Assembly: GCF_001858325.1 (NCBI RefSeq)
Contig: NZ_MBPP01000009.1
Location: 1-64,000, forward strand
DNA length: 64,000 bases
Direction of reading: 5' to 3'
From: Marinobacter sp. AC-23
GTDB lineage: Bacteria; Pseudomonadota; Gammaproteobacteria; Pseudomonadales; Oleiphilaceae
A model generated the notes under the pieces. The model ran no database searches. It saw only the letters and a list, made by a program, of their open reading frames with translations, and was not told the DNA's origin. Both the position numbers and the translations under genes were made by a program. This document shows positions 18,921 to 28,349 of the stretch, one piece after another. The number at the start of each line of letters is the position of its first letter. The first letter of the stretch is position 1.

Positions 18921-19991
18921 TTATTTCTGCTCTTTATTACTAACGCCAGCGTCTTCAAAACTGGCCATATTGTTGTGCAGATCACAGGCGATTCTAAACA
19001 GCGGAATGGCCGCGGCAGCACCGCTACCCTCACCAAGACGCATGCCAAGATCAAGCAGTGGCTCTGCATTTAATGCAGTCAGAATGGCTTGGTGACCTGG
19101 CTCTGCAGAGCGGTGCGCGAACATTAGCCAGGGGCGGATCTCTGGCTGTTGGCTTACGGCAATTAGCGCGGCAACAGAGACTATATAACCATCAATCAGC
19201 ACCGGGATGGATCGTGCTGCACAGCCAGCAATGGCGCCCGCCAGCGCGGCAATCTCAAACCCGCCGAAAGCTTTGAGCACCGCCATGGCATCTTCACCAT
19301 CATCATCAATATCGTGGCGTTGAAGGGCGCTGATAATAACTTCGGCTTTATGGCGCACACCGGCTAGGTTCAAACCTGTACCTGGGCCGGCCAGCTTCAT
19401 GGGGTTCTTGCTCATCAGCGCGCAGGCAATCGCGGTGGCAGAGGTGGTGTTGCCTATGCCCATTTCGCCGCCAATGAACAATTGGCAGTCTTTATCTGCG
19501 GCGCGCTGAGCCGTTGCATCGCCGTGGTTCAGGGCGGCGCACACTTGCTCGGTAGTCATGGCATCGATTTCCGCAAAATTGCGGGTGCACGGAGCAATGT
19601 GTGCGTCGATGACGCCGGGTAAACCGGGAGCAACGTCGGATACAGTGCCAAGGTTTACAACTTCCAGCTGCGCACCCAGAGATTTAGCCAGCACACTGAT
19701 GGCAGCGCCGCCATTGGCAAAGTTGGCGATCATCTGGGCGGTCACCGCTTGTGGGTAGGCGGAAATCCCTTCCTCACAAATACCGTGATCCCCCACAAAT
19801 ACACTGATCTGGATGCGATCAAGTGTGGGCTTATCTGTGCCCTGAAGCCCGGCCAGCTGAACAGCCACGTTTTCCAGCTTGCCCAAAGAGCCTACGGGCT
19901 TGGTCAGCACACTTTGGCGCCGCGCGGCCTGCTCAAAAAAACGGACTTCGGGTTGCTGGGGAGGGGTGATCCAACTGCTGGGAAACGACAT
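18921..19991 (-). CDS. cobT: nicotinate-nucleotide:dimethylbenzimidazole phosphoribosyltransferase
   Basis: A 356-residue enzyme that transfers ribose-5-phosphate from nicotinate mononucleotide to 5,6-dimethylbenzimidazole, making alpha-ribazole phosphate, the activated lower ligand of B12. Family stretches include FVGDHGICEEGISAYPQ, GGEMGIGNTTSATA and the active-site glutamate in MRLGEGSGAAAAIPLFR. Length is normal. It is the first gene of a cobT-cobC pair and is divergent from cbiB, with a 158-bp intergenic region in which I see no riboswitch. Confidence 0.95.
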   Translation of the reverse strand: MSFPSSWITPPQQPEVRFFEQAARRQSVLTKPVGSLGKLENVAVQLAGLQGTDKPTLDRIQISVFVGDHGICEEGISAYPQAVTAQMIANFANGGAAISVLAKSLGAQLEVVNLGTVSDVAPGLPGVIDAHIAPCTRNFAEIDAMTTEQVCAALNHGDATAQRAADKDCQLFIGGEMGIGNTTSATAIACALMSKNPMKLAGPGTGLNLAGVRHKAEVIISALQRHDIDDDGEDAMAVLKAFGGFEIAALAGAIAGCAARSIPVLIDGYIVSVAALIAVSQQPEIRPWLMFAHRSAEPGHQAILTALNAEPLLDLGMRLGEGSGAAAAIPLFRIACDLHNNMASFEDAGVSNKEQK

Positions 19992-20149
19992 TTCACATAC
20001 CTTCAGACATCAATAGGTCGTAACAGCGTAGGGTGTTGTTACGGTGACCAGGGCTTGGGTTCAATACAGTATGGAGCGGGATCATACTCCGACTGAGTGG
20101 AATCAGGTAGGCTTGGCGGCTTAACCTTCTGACCAGCCCGGGAACACCT

Positions 20150-21094
20150 GTGTTGTTATTTGCTCCGTTGATTGTCTGTGTGCTTGCCCTTGCCTTTGAT
20201 CACTTGATGGGTGAGCCGCGCCACCTGCATCCGGTTGTCGGCTTCGGACGCTTGGCCACCGGTGTGGAAAAGCGGCTCAACACCGCCCCGGGTAATCCAT
20301 GGCGAAGTCTTTTGGCTGGACTATTTTCGGTGATTTTGCTGACTGCTCCCATGCTGGGCCTGGCCATTTGGGTTTCACTGGCCGTCGATGGGTTGCTCTT
20401 GGTGTTGGCTCAGGTGGTAACCCTATGGCTGGCGCTTTCTCTTCGTGGGCTGGCTGAGCATGGTAAAGCTGTAGCGGAGCCATTACGGGAGGGTGACCTT
20501 GAAAAAGCTCGTGATCAGGTCAGCCGCATTGTAAGCCGTAAGGCCAGCGCATTGAACGAACAGGGCGTGGCTGCTGCGGCGACTGAGTCCATGTTGGAGA
20601 ACGGAGCCGATGCCGTGTTTGCCAGTTTGTTCTGGTTTCTGGTTGCCGGTATTCCGGGGGTAGTCATGCATCGAATGGTGAACACCCTGGATGCCATGTG
20701 GGGTTATCGCAACCCACGGTTTCTGTATTTTGGCCGAGTGGCGGCACGGCTAGACGACTTGATGGGTTGGGTGCCCGCTCGGTTGACTGCACTCACCTAT
20801 ATGCTGCTGGGCGAGCGCACACTGGCTTGGTGGTGCTGGCGAACTCAGGCGCCACAATGGGATAGCCCAAATGCAGGGCCAGTTATGGCGGCGGGGGCAG
20901 GTGCACTGAATGTGCGACTTGGTGGGCCATCGCCTTATCCTTCCGGTGTTAAACACCGACCGGCTCTAGGAGGCACTCAGGATGCAAACGCAGTCAGTGT
21001 GGAAGCGGCAATTACCTTGGTGCGACACGGCGCCTGGCTCTGGCTTGGAGTTGTTCTGGTGGTTACAGCGGTTATATTTTTGGTGGTTCGTTAA
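20150..21094 (+). CDS. cbiB: adenosylcobinamide-phosphate synthase (CbiB/CobD)
   Basis: An inner-membrane enzyme of 314 residues that joins adenosylcobyric acid with (R)-1-amino-2-propanol phosphate. Signatures include FDHLMGEPRHLHPVVGFG, a RKASALNEQGVAAAATES-like stretch and VAARLDDLMGWVPARLTAL. Several hydrophobic segments span the protein. The first usable start in this frame is GTG at 20150; a stop lies 42 bp upstream and no strong ribosome-binding site is visible. The threonine-phosphate decarboxylase gene begins 2 bp after the stop, and its product supplies this enzyme's substrate. Confidence 0.92.
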   Translation: MLLFAPLIVCVLALAFDHLMGEPRHLHPVVGFGRLATGVEKRLNTAPGNPWRSLLAGLFSVILLTAPMLGLAIWVSLAVDGLLLVLAQVVTLWLALSLRGLAEHGKAVAEPLREGDLEKARDQVSRIVSRKASALNEQGVAAAATESMLENGADAVFASLFWFLVAGIPGVVMHRMVNTLDAMWGYRNPRFLYFGRVAARLDDLMGWVPARLTALTYMLLGERTLAWWCWRTQAPQWDSPNAGPVMAAGAGALNVRLGGPSPYPSGVKHRPALGGTQDANAVSVEAAITLVRHGAWLWLGVVLVVTAVIFLVVR

Positions 21095-21096
21095 TC

Positions 21097-22119
21097 ATGA
21101 TGCTGGAACACGGTGGGCGGTTGAATAAAGCGGCAGAGCGCTGGGGCATTCCCCGCTCAGAATGGCTGGATTTATCCACCGGTATTAACCCAATTGGCTG
21201 GCCGGTACCAGACATACCGGCTGAACTATGGCAAAGATTGCCAGAAGCCGATGATGGGCTGGAAGAGGTTATTCGGCAATGGACAGGAGCGCCCTTGACG
21301 GCGGACTGTGTGCCTGTGCCCGGCAGCCAGGCGGCGATTATGGCGCTGCCGAGATTGCGCAAACCTTGCTGCGTTGGCATACCTGTGCCTGGTTATCGTG
21401 AACATGGGCATAGTTGGCGAAACGCTGGCCACACAGTTATCCCCATAGGGCCGGAGCAAACCCGTTGTGGCGCTTCAGGTTGCGATGATCGCTGGTTAGA
21501 TCAGCTGGATGTACTGGTTTGGATTAACCCCAATAACCCCACCGGAGAAATAATCCCGCCCTCGACGTTGTTGCGTTGGCACCAGCGCCTGCAAGAACGC
21601 GGTGGCTGGCTGGTTGTGGATGAGGCATTTATGGATGCTACACCAGTATTCAGCCTGTGTTCTCACGCCGGGCTGCCGGGGTTGATTGTGCTTCGTTCGG
21701 TGGGAAAGTTTTTTGGGTTGGCGGGGGTGCGCGCTGGTGCTGTGCTGGCGGACGCTGCAGTTGCTGATGCTTTAAAGAGAACGCTCGGCCCTTGGCCGCT
21801 TGGTGGGCCGGCTCGTTTTGTGATGGCTCAGGCGCTGAGCGATACGGCTTGGCAGCGACAAGCTCGCACTCGCCTGCACCACAGTGCTGGTAGGTTGCGG
21901 AAGGTATTGCAGTCAGCCGGGCATGCTGTGGCAGGTGGCAGCGCGCTATTTCAGACAGTTCCTAGTGATAGCCCACAGTCGCTGGCGGATCAGCTGGCTG
22001 CGCAAGGGGTGTTGGTCAGAGCCTTTGAGCATCCGGGAATGCTGAGGTTTGGTTTGGCGGCAAACGAGGGGCAATGGCGTAGGCTGGAGATGGCTCTGGC
22101 CGGAAAGACTTGTGATTAG
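21097..22119 (+). CDS. cobD: threonine-phosphate decarboxylase (CobD, PLP-dependent)
   Basis: A 340-residue class I/II aminotransferase-fold enzyme that decarboxylates L-threonine-O-3-phosphate to aminopropanol phosphate for the nucleotide loop of B12. The N-terminal LDLSTGINPIGWP and the WINPNNPTGE motif are typical. The PLP lysine lies in LRSVGKFFGLAGVRAG. Length is slightly shorter than HisC-type relatives, as usual for CobD. It starts 2 bp after cbiB, so the two are translationally linked. In the aerobic naming scheme the same protein is called CobC. Confidence 0.9.
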   Translation: MMLEHGGRLNKAAERWGIPRSEWLDLSTGINPIGWPVPDIPAELWQRLPEADDGLEEVIRQWTGAPLTADCVPVPGSQAAIMALPRLRKPCCVGIPVPGYREHGHSWRNAGHTVIPIGPEQTRCGASGCDDRWLDQLDVLVWINPNNPTGEIIPPSTLLRWHQRLQERGGWLVVDEAFMDATPVFSLCSHAGLPGLIVLRSVGKFFGLAGVRAGAVLADAAVADALKRTLGPWPLGGPARFVMAQALSDTAWQRQARTRLHHSAGRLRKVLQSAGHAVAGGSALFQTVPSDSPQSLADQLAAQGVLVRAFEHPGMLRFGLAANEGQWRRLEMALAGKTCD

Positions 22120-22161
22120 TCATTGACCAAATATTAACGCATTGTTAGCCTTGCCCCGCGT

Positions 22162-22350
22162 TTGTAGGTGCTGTTGTGACGCAATCATCGTCGTTACAAC
22201 AGTGAAACGGGAAGCCGGTTAAAGTCCGGCACTGCCCCCGCAACGGTAAGTGAGTGATTGGCGAAGAGAGATGCCACTGTGCACAAGCATGGGAAGGCTT
22301 ACGCTGGTCAGTATTACAACTCACAAGTCCGGAGACCGGCCTGCAAACAC
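22162..22350 (+). promoter_or_regulatory. cobalamin (adenosylcobalamin) riboswitch
   Basis: The conserved cobalamin-element parts appear in order. GGTGC is at 22167-22171. The core GGGAAGCCGGTTAAA continues through CCCCCGCAACGGTAA at 22209-22249. The B12 box AGTCCGGAGACCGGCC is at 22326-22341 and is followed by TGCAAAC. It lies 167 bp before the btuB start and is expected to repress the uptake and remodelling operon when coenzyme B12 is plentiful. Confidence 0.95.
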
Positions 22351-22371
22351 ACCGAACGCTGCGGAGGGCAG

Positions 22372-22440
22372 TTGCGGTGGGTAAACACCGGCCTGTCTCA
22401 CGGAATTTCCCCACCCATTGCAATACTCCAGCCTTTTTTT
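22372..22440 (+). terminator. candidate expression-platform terminator of the riboswitch
   Basis: TTGC-GGTGGG (22372-22381) can pair with CCCACC (22410-22415) and GCAA (22420-22423), with bulges, and is followed 10 bases later by a run of seven T at 22434-22440. This would suit transcription attenuation before btuB. The long loop and bulges make it uncertain. Confidence 0.35.
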
Positions 22441-22516
22441 AACAGGCTTCGCTTCCCTTTGCAGCACTTAATAATCAGCCATGCGGGTGCGCGTGGTGTG
22501 TCTGCGAGTGTATTAA

Positions 22517-24336
22517 ATGAACGTTTCCCGATCTATTACCGGTGCCTGGTACTGCCTTTTGCATTTAGTCCCCTCTCAATTGCCGTCGCTCAGGAGGCCG
22601 AAACCTCGCAACTAGACCCGATTGTTGTCACCGCAACACTGGGCCCAAAAACTGTCGGTGAGAGTCTTGCGTCCGTTACTGTTATTGATGAAGAAGAAAT
22701 TCGCTCCAAGGCACCGACTGATTTCTCTGATCTTTTGCGCGGTCAGCCAGGAATTAACGTGACTGGAAACGGCTCATTTGGCAAAGCAACGAGCGTGTAT
22801 ACTCGTGGTGTCCAGAATGCGGGAACCGTATTTCTAGTTGACGGTGTAAAGCTGCGCTCAGCAACGAGCGGTGGCGCTTCCTGGCAGTACTTTCCGACAG
22901 ATCTCATTGAGCGTGTTGAAATAGTGAGGGGGCCTCGTAGCTCGCTTTATGGTGCCGATGCCATGGGAGGTGTAGTGCAGGCCTTTACGCTTGACCCGAA
23001 GTACGGCCAGAAAGGCTGGGTCGAGGCCGGAGCAGGTAATTTTGACACTCAAAAGGTTAGCGCAGGCGTCTCAGGTTCAGCGGGTAATACACGGTTCAGT
23101 TTAAGTGGCCTGCACAAGGAAACCGATGGTACGGCCATAATTGAAAACGGCGATGACAAAGGCTTCCGCAATACCGCAGGGCTTGGCCGGGTTGTGCACG
23201 CTCTGGATAACGGCGGTGAAGCCAGCGTTATGCTGATGCAATCCGAAGGGAACACTGAGTACGAGGGCGGTAATATTGATTATATGATCCGTACCTTGGG
23301 CCTTGGCCTTATGACACCCTTGAATGATAACTGGAAAACGGCGATTCAGTTTTCAGAATCCAGGGATGAATCAGATACGTTTGCCAGCTTTGGTGACTCC
23401 ACATATAACTCGCGACTGCGACAGGCCAGATGGGAAAACACCTTTACCTACAGTGTCCACGAACTGGTAGTTGGCGCGGAGTTGCAACAGGATGAGGTCA
23501 GCAGCACCCAGGATTATACCGAAACCAGCCGCACCAATACCGCCGTGTTCAGCCAGCTGCGGCTGAATTTTGGCCCGGTTGATGCGCAGCTAAGCCTGCG
23601 TAGTGATGACAACGAAGCCTACGGAACCAAGGAAACTGGCGGCGTGGCGCTGGGCTACAGCTTTGATCGCTCTCATCGTGTTCGTGCCAGCTATGGCACC
23701 GCTTTCAGGGCCCCCACATTTAATGACCTTTACTGGCCACTGGCATTTAACTACCAAGGTAACCCGAACCTGGACCCCGAGACGTCAAAAAACTATGAAG
23801 TGGGTGCCAGCGGTGCCTACGCGAGATGGTTCTGGGATTTGGCTGTATATCAGATGGATGTTGATAACCTGATTGGCTCTGGCCAGATTGGCGGTGTCGA
23901 TACGCGCGTCAACGTTGATAAAGCGCGAATTCAGGGTGCAGAAGCCTCCGCCGGTTATGAGTACAACGGCTGGCGTACCGCTGTTGCCCTGACCTACCTG
24001 ATCCCGGAGGATCGGGAAACCGGCAACCAGCTAAGGCGCATCACCCGTCGCACAGCCCGAATTGACCTGGACAAGACTGTCAGTGACTTTACATTTGGTG
24101 GCTCCGTGGTTGCAGAAGGTGATCGTTACGACGACGCGGCGAATAACAATCGCCTGGCCGGCTTTGCGACCCTGGATTTGCGCGCAGGCTGGAACTTTGC
24201 GCCGGACTGGAACACCCGCCTGACTCTGGTAAACGCCCTGGACAAAGAGTACTCAACGGCAGAGCGCTTTGACGGTGTAAAATACATTGCTGCGGGTCGC
24301 ACAGGCATGCTTACCGTGCGGTACGAATTCCGCTGA
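22517..24336 (+). CDS. btuB: TonB-dependent cobalamin receptor BtuB (one frameshift in the signal peptide)
   Basis: An outer-membrane beta-barrel that imports corrinoids using TonB energy. A TonB box (DPIVVTATL) precedes the plug domain (residues about 45-155, with QPGINVTGNGSFGKATSVYTRG). The barrel ends in a typical LTVRYEFR. The long frame runs back into the riboswitch and has no sensible start. Adding one T to the TTTT run at 22557-22560 links it to ATG 22517 and creates a proper signal peptide ending ...SPLSIAVAQEAE. The corrected length is 607 codons, close to the E. coli protein. It is the first gene of an operon through bluB. Confidence 0.9.
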
Positions 24337-24350
24337 GTGAGAGCTAAACA

Positions 24351-25232
24351 ATGAGTTACTGGCCGGTTAGAGCATTGCTTTGCATACTTTTGGTTCTCTC
24401 GCCAACGGCATGGGCAGAGGTGTGCGCTGAAGATGGGCAGGAAACACAAGTGTGCTTGCCTGAACCGGCCAAGCGCATAGCCACGCTGTCGCCAGGGGCA
24501 ACTGAGCTTATGTTTGCAGCGGGTGCTGGCGAAAAAGTGGTTGCCGTTGTAAATCATAGTGACTACCCACCAGCAGCGCTGAAGATACCGCTGGTTGGCA
24601 ACCACACCCGAATAGACCTTGAAGCGCTGTTGGCACTAGAGCCAGATTTGGTGATTACTTGGGTCACGGGCAATCCGCCCGCACAGATGGAAATGTTGAA
24701 GGAGCTCGGCCTACCCACATTTGCCATTGAACCGCGCACCTTTGAGGAGGTCTCCAGCGTTATTGAACGGCTCTCTGTATTGGCCGGAACGGAAAAAGAA
24801 GGGTTTGCGGAAGCTGAACGCTTCCGCAAAGGTATTGCAGAGGTTTCTGAGAAATATCTTAGCGCTGAACCCATACCTGTTTTTTATCAGGTATGGGAAA
24901 CGCCTTTGATGACAATCAGTAACGATCACTTGATTGGCAAAGTGTTGCAGTTGTGTGGTGGTGTTAATGTGTTTGGTGATATGCCACGCCTGGTTCCCAG
25001 AATCAGCGCAGAAGTCGTGTTGCAGGCCGACCCTCATGTCATCCTGACCGGAAGTGTAGAGGGCGCCAGTGATGACGAGCTCGATCACTGGAAAGACTAT
25101 TCCGGAATGAGCGCAGTGGCTCGGGGCAACTTGTTCTTTGTCCCTGCCTCCCCCATTTCGAGGCCTACTCCCAGGCTTCTTGAAGCCAGCCAGTTAATTT
25201 GTCAAAAGCTGGATATTGCCCGTGAACGTTGA
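24351..25232 (+). CDS. btuF: periplasmic cobalamin-binding protein BtuF
   Basis: A 293-residue class III substrate-binding protein with a signal peptide ending near TAWAEV (about residue 23). The family start of the binding fold is KRIATLSPGATELMFAAGAG, and later landmarks are LEPDLVITWVTGNPP and VFYQVWETPLMTISND. It captures corrinoids in the periplasm and hands them to BtuCD. The gene lies 14 bp after btuB and 33 bp before btuC, which fixes its job as the partner of this transporter. Confidence 0.92.
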   Translation: MSYWPVRALLCILLVLSPTAWAEVCAEDGQETQVCLPEPAKRIATLSPGATELMFAAGAGEKVVAVVNHSDYPPAALKIPLVGNHTRIDLEALLALEPDLVITWVTGNPPAQMEMLKELGLPTFAIEPRTFEEVSSVIERLSVLAGTEKEGFAEAERFRKGIAEVSEKYLSAEPIPVFYQVWETPLMTISNDHLIGKVLQLCGGVNVFGDMPRLVPRISAEVVLQADPHVILTGSVEGASDDELDHWKDYSGMSAVARGNLFFVPASPISRPTPRLLEASQLICQKLDIARER

Positions 25233-25265
25233 TGATATGAATGAGAACTTGCGGGTTCGCAATCG

Positions 25266-26225
25266 ATGATCCGCTCTCTGCTTTGCCTTGGTGTGGCGGC
25301 TTTGGCGGCCGTGTTGCTGGCCCTGGCTTTGGGTAGTGTGACTATCCCTCCCCTTGGTCTTTTGGACGTCATTCAGGGCGAAGGCACAGCGCTGCATCGG
25401 ACGCTGTTGTGGGATCTGCGTTTGCCACGCACGCTTGCTGCATTTGCGACCGGTGGTCTGCTTGCCGTGGCAGGGGCTCTTATGCAGGTATTACTCCGTA
25501 ACCCACTGGCTGACCCGTATGTACTGGGGTTGTCGGGTGGTGCTGCAGTAGGGGCGTTGCTGGCTATGCTGGCAGGCATGGGCACGCTGTTGATATCGGG
25601 TTCGGCCTTCGCGGGCGCTATGCTGGCCACAGTGTTGGTGTTCGGTCTTGCCCACGGCACCGGCAGCTGGACTCCCTCACGTCTTTTGCTAACAGGCGTA
25701 GTGGTTGCAGCAGGCTGGGGTGCTGTGATTACTCTTATGTTGGCCATTACCCCTTCTTACAAGCTTCCCGGCATGCTGTATTGGTTGATGGGTGATGTTT
25801 CCTATGCCCGCACACCTTGGCCACCGTTGATCGTACTGGCTTTATCCATTGTGCTGGTTCTACCCCTTGCCCGTAATTTGAATGTGCTGGCGCGAGGCCC
25901 CATGCAGGCAGCAGCGCTTGGTGTATCTGTACGGCCGCTGGAGTGGACAATTTATATTCTCGCAAGCCTGCTGACAGCGACTGCAGTTACAACGGCTGGC
26001 AGTATCGGCTTTGTCGGCCTGATTGTGCCTCACATGCTCCGGCTGGTACTGGGCAATGATCAGCGCATTATTCTGCCAGCCTGTGCCCTGGCGGGCGGCA
26101 CCTTGTTAGTGCTGGCGGACACGTTGGCACGGACGGTGATTGCGCCCGAACAGTTACCCGTCGGCGTGATTACCGCCTTGCTGGGGGTGCCTACCTTCTT
26201 GTACCTGCTACACCGGAGTCGCTGA
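25266..26225 (+). CDS. btuC: cobalamin ABC transporter permease BtuC
   Basis: A 319-residue FecCD/BtuC-type permease with about ten membrane segments. Family hallmarks are LRLPRTLAAFATGGLLAVAG and NPLADPYVLGLSGGAAVGA. The cytoplasmic coupling region and GSIGFVGLIVPHMLRLVLG lie in the last third. It forms the inner-membrane channel with BtuD. Its stop codon overlaps the btuD start (TGATG), indicating coupled translation. The short upstream ATG at 25236 leads to an immediate stop and is not the start. Confidence 0.92.
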   Translation: MIRSLLCLGVAALAAVLLALALGSVTIPPLGLLDVIQGEGTALHRTLLWDLRLPRTLAAFATGGLLAVAGALMQVLLRNPLADPYVLGLSGGAAVGALLAMLAGMGTLLISGSAFAGAMLATVLVFGLAHGTGSWTPSRLLLTGVVVAAGWGAVITLMLAITPSYKLPGMLYWLMGDVSYARTPWPPLIVLALSIVLVLPLARNLNVLARGPMQAAALGVSVRPLEWTIYILASLLTATAVTTAGSIGFVGLIVPHMLRLVLGNDQRIILPACALAGGTLLVLADTLARTVIAPEQLPVGVITALLGVPTFLYLLHRSR

Positions 26226-26995
26226 TGAGTAAGCTGCGCACTCGTGATTTGGTCATCAATGTACCGGGAAGGCCTGATGGCTATGCTTTGAACATGGATA
26301 TCGAGCCCGGCCAGACTTGGGGTGTGCTTGGCCCTAACGGTGCGGGTAAAACCACTTTGCTTCACACACTCGCAGGCTTACTTCCTGCCCGCAGTGGCCG
26401 GGTAATGCTGAATGACACGCCGCTAGCACAACTAAAGCGCCGTGATATTGCCCGCCAGGTTGGCCTGGTGTTTCAGGAGCGGCAGGACAGTTTTCCGGCG
26501 ACGGTTATGGAAACCGCTCTGATAGGCCGGCACCCCTGGTTGTCGCCTTGGGAAAGTGAGCAAGCTGACGATCAGGGGCGCGCGCAGCAAGCACTGGCCT
26601 TGTTGGATGTTGACCACTTATCTAACCGCTTGCTGAACACGCTGTCTGGCGGTGAGCGTCAGCGGGTTGCTATCGCCACACTGATGACTCAAAACCCCAG
26701 TGCCTGGCTGCTCGATGAGCCCACCAATCATTTGGATCTGCACCATCAAGTCAGAGTAATGCGCTTGCTTCGAAAGCAAGCGAACAATGGCAAAACCATT
26801 TTTATGTGCCTGCACGATCTAAATCTGGCGGCACGTTGGTGTAGCCATGTTTTGTTGTTATATACCAACGGCGACGCGTGCTGGGGCCCCGCTGATTCCA
26901 TGCTTAAATCATCGGCACTTGAGAAACTGTATAACCAGAAATTGATCACGGTAGAAGCTGATGGCGCCCCCGTGTTCGTGCCAGTGTCCTCTTAA
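26225..26995 (+). CDS. btuD: cobalamin ABC transporter ATPase BtuD
   Basis: A 256-residue ABC ATPase. Walker A is LGPNGAGKTTLLHTLAG, the Q-loop is LVFQERQDSFPA, the signature is LSGGERQRVAIA, Walker B is AWLLDEPTNHLDL, and the switch histidine is in MCLHDLNLAARW. It powers corrinoid import through BtuC. The start overlaps the btuC stop, and the next gene (cobyrinate diamide synthase) follows after 25 bp, so uptake and modification genes share a transcript. Confidence 0.92.
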   Translation: MSKLRTRDLVINVPGRPDGYALNMDIEPGQTWGVLGPNGAGKTTLLHTLAGLLPARSGRVMLNDTPLAQLKRRDIARQVGLVFQERQDSFPATVMETALIGRHPWLSPWESEQADDQGRAQQALALLDVDHLSNRLLNTLSGGERQRVAIATLMTQNPSAWLLDEPTNHLDLHHQVRVMRLLRKQANNGKTIFMCLHDLNLAARWCSHVLLLYTNGDACWGPADSMLKSSALEKLYNQKLITVEADGAPVFVPVSS

Positions 26996-27020
26996 CTCAC
27001 TTTATTGAAATGGTAAGCCA

Positions 27021-28349
27021 ATGAGTAAAGCCGTACCGGCAGTGATGATTACCGCTCCCGCCTCCGGGCAGGGTAAATCTATGGTGACAGCTGCGCTGGC
27101 ACGCCTGCACCGCAATGCCGGGCGCGAGGTGCGGGTGTTCAAACACGGCCCGGACTATCTGGACCCGATGGTGCTGGAAGTTGCGTCAGGAAACCCTGTT
27201 TATCAACTTCACCCCTGGATGACCGGCGAAGATGAATGCCGGTGGCGATTGGCGGAAGCCGCGAAAACAGCTGACCTTATCCTGATTGAAGGTGCTATGG
27301 GGCTGTTCGATGGCGACCCATCAAGTGCTGACCTGGCCAAACTAATGGGCATTCCGGCGTTGCCGGTGATTGATGCCGGGGGCATGGCGCAAACCTTTGG
27401 AGCCATTGCCCTGGGCCTGGCCAGTTTTGATCCCGAACTCTCCGTATATCAGGTTATTGCGAATAAAATTGGCAGCCCGCGCCATGGCGATATGCTGCGG
27501 GAAGGGTTGCCCAAAGGCATCAGCCTGCTGGGCGCCATTCCCCGCAATGAGGCCATGCATATTCCAGATCGGCATTTGGGCCTTGTGCAGCCAACAGAGC
27601 TGGACAACCTCGATCAGCAGCTGGATCAGGCTGCCGAAGTGCTCAAGGCGGCGGGCCTTGATGAGTTACCAAAGGCGGTGCCTATCGCAGCGGCTGAGCC
27701 GGTCAAGCCGAAAGCTTTGCTGGCTGGGGTGCGCATTGCGATTGCCCAGGATATTGCCTTCAGTTTTATTTACCGTGCAAACACAGAGTTACTGGTCGCT
27801 ATGGGTGCCGAGCTGCATTATTTCTCGCCGCTGGCGGACTCCGAGCTGCCGCCAGTTGATGCCCTTTGGCTTCCAGGCGGCTACCCCGACCTTCATGGCA
27901 GCACCCTGGAAAACAACCTGCCTATGCGCCAGGCCATCAGCGCTTTCTATCATGCCGGCAAGCCGATACTTGCGGAATGCGGCGGTTTGGTAGCCTGCAT
28001 GGAAGAGTTTTCAGATAAAGAGGGCGGTGTGCACTCACTGTTGGGATTTGTGCCAGGCCAGGCTGCCATTGCCAAGCGCCTTCAAGGCTTAGGTATGCAC
28101 AGTTTGAATACGAAACAAGGCGAACTACGTGGGCATACGTTTCATCGCTTCACACTGAACACCTCTTGGCAGCCTTTAGCGCACACCGAAAAACAAGCAG
28201 GCACAGGTAGCGAGGCTGTGTTCAGCCATAAAGGCTTGATCGCCAGCTTGTTTTACAGCTACTTCCCATCAGCGCCTGAAGTTATCGCAGCAATCTTCAA
28301 GGGCCAGCCGCTGACCTACTGCAATGACAAGGAGAATACCCATGCGTGA
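27021..28349 (+). CDS. cbiA: cobyrinic acid a,c-diamide synthase (CbiA/CobB)
   Basis: A 442-residue glutamine- and ATP-dependent amidase that converts cobyrinic (or hydrogenobyrinic) acid to the a,c-diamide. The N-terminal dethiobiotin-synthetase-like domain has the P-loop MITAPASGQGKSMVTAAL and LIEGAMGLFDG. The C-terminal type I glutaminase domain (from about residue 240) has its nucleophile Cys in ILAECGGLVACME. Length is typical of the CbiA/CobB group. Its stop overlaps the cobO start by 8 bp. Confidence 0.92.
   Translation: MSKAVPAVMITAPASGQGKSMVTAALARLHRNAGREVRVFKHGPDYLDPMVLEVASGNPVYQLHPWMTGEDECRWRLAEAAKTADLILIEGAMGLFDGDPSSADLAKLMGIPALPVIDAGGMAQTFGAIALGLASFDPELSVYQVIANKIGSPRHGDMLREGLPKGISLLGAIPRNEAMHIPDRHLGLVQPTELDNLDQQLDQAAEVLKAAGLDELPKAVPIAAAEPVKPKALLAGVRIAIAQDIAFSFIYRANTELLVAMGAELHYFSPLADSELPPVDALWLPGGYPDLHGSTLENNLPMRQAISAFYHAGKPILAECGGLVACMEEFSDKEGGVHSLLGFVPGQAAIAKRLQGLGMHSLNTKQGELRGHTFHRFTLNTSWQPLAHTEKQAGTGSEAVFSHKGLIASLFYSYFPSAPEVIAAIFKGQPLTYCNDKENTHA

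Noticed and set aside
22258-22516. Upstream extension of the btuB frame starting inside the riboswitch
   Set aside because: The start falls within conserved riboswitch sequence and gives no signal peptide. A one-base correction linking ATG 22517 to the frame gives a proper signal peptide and normal length.
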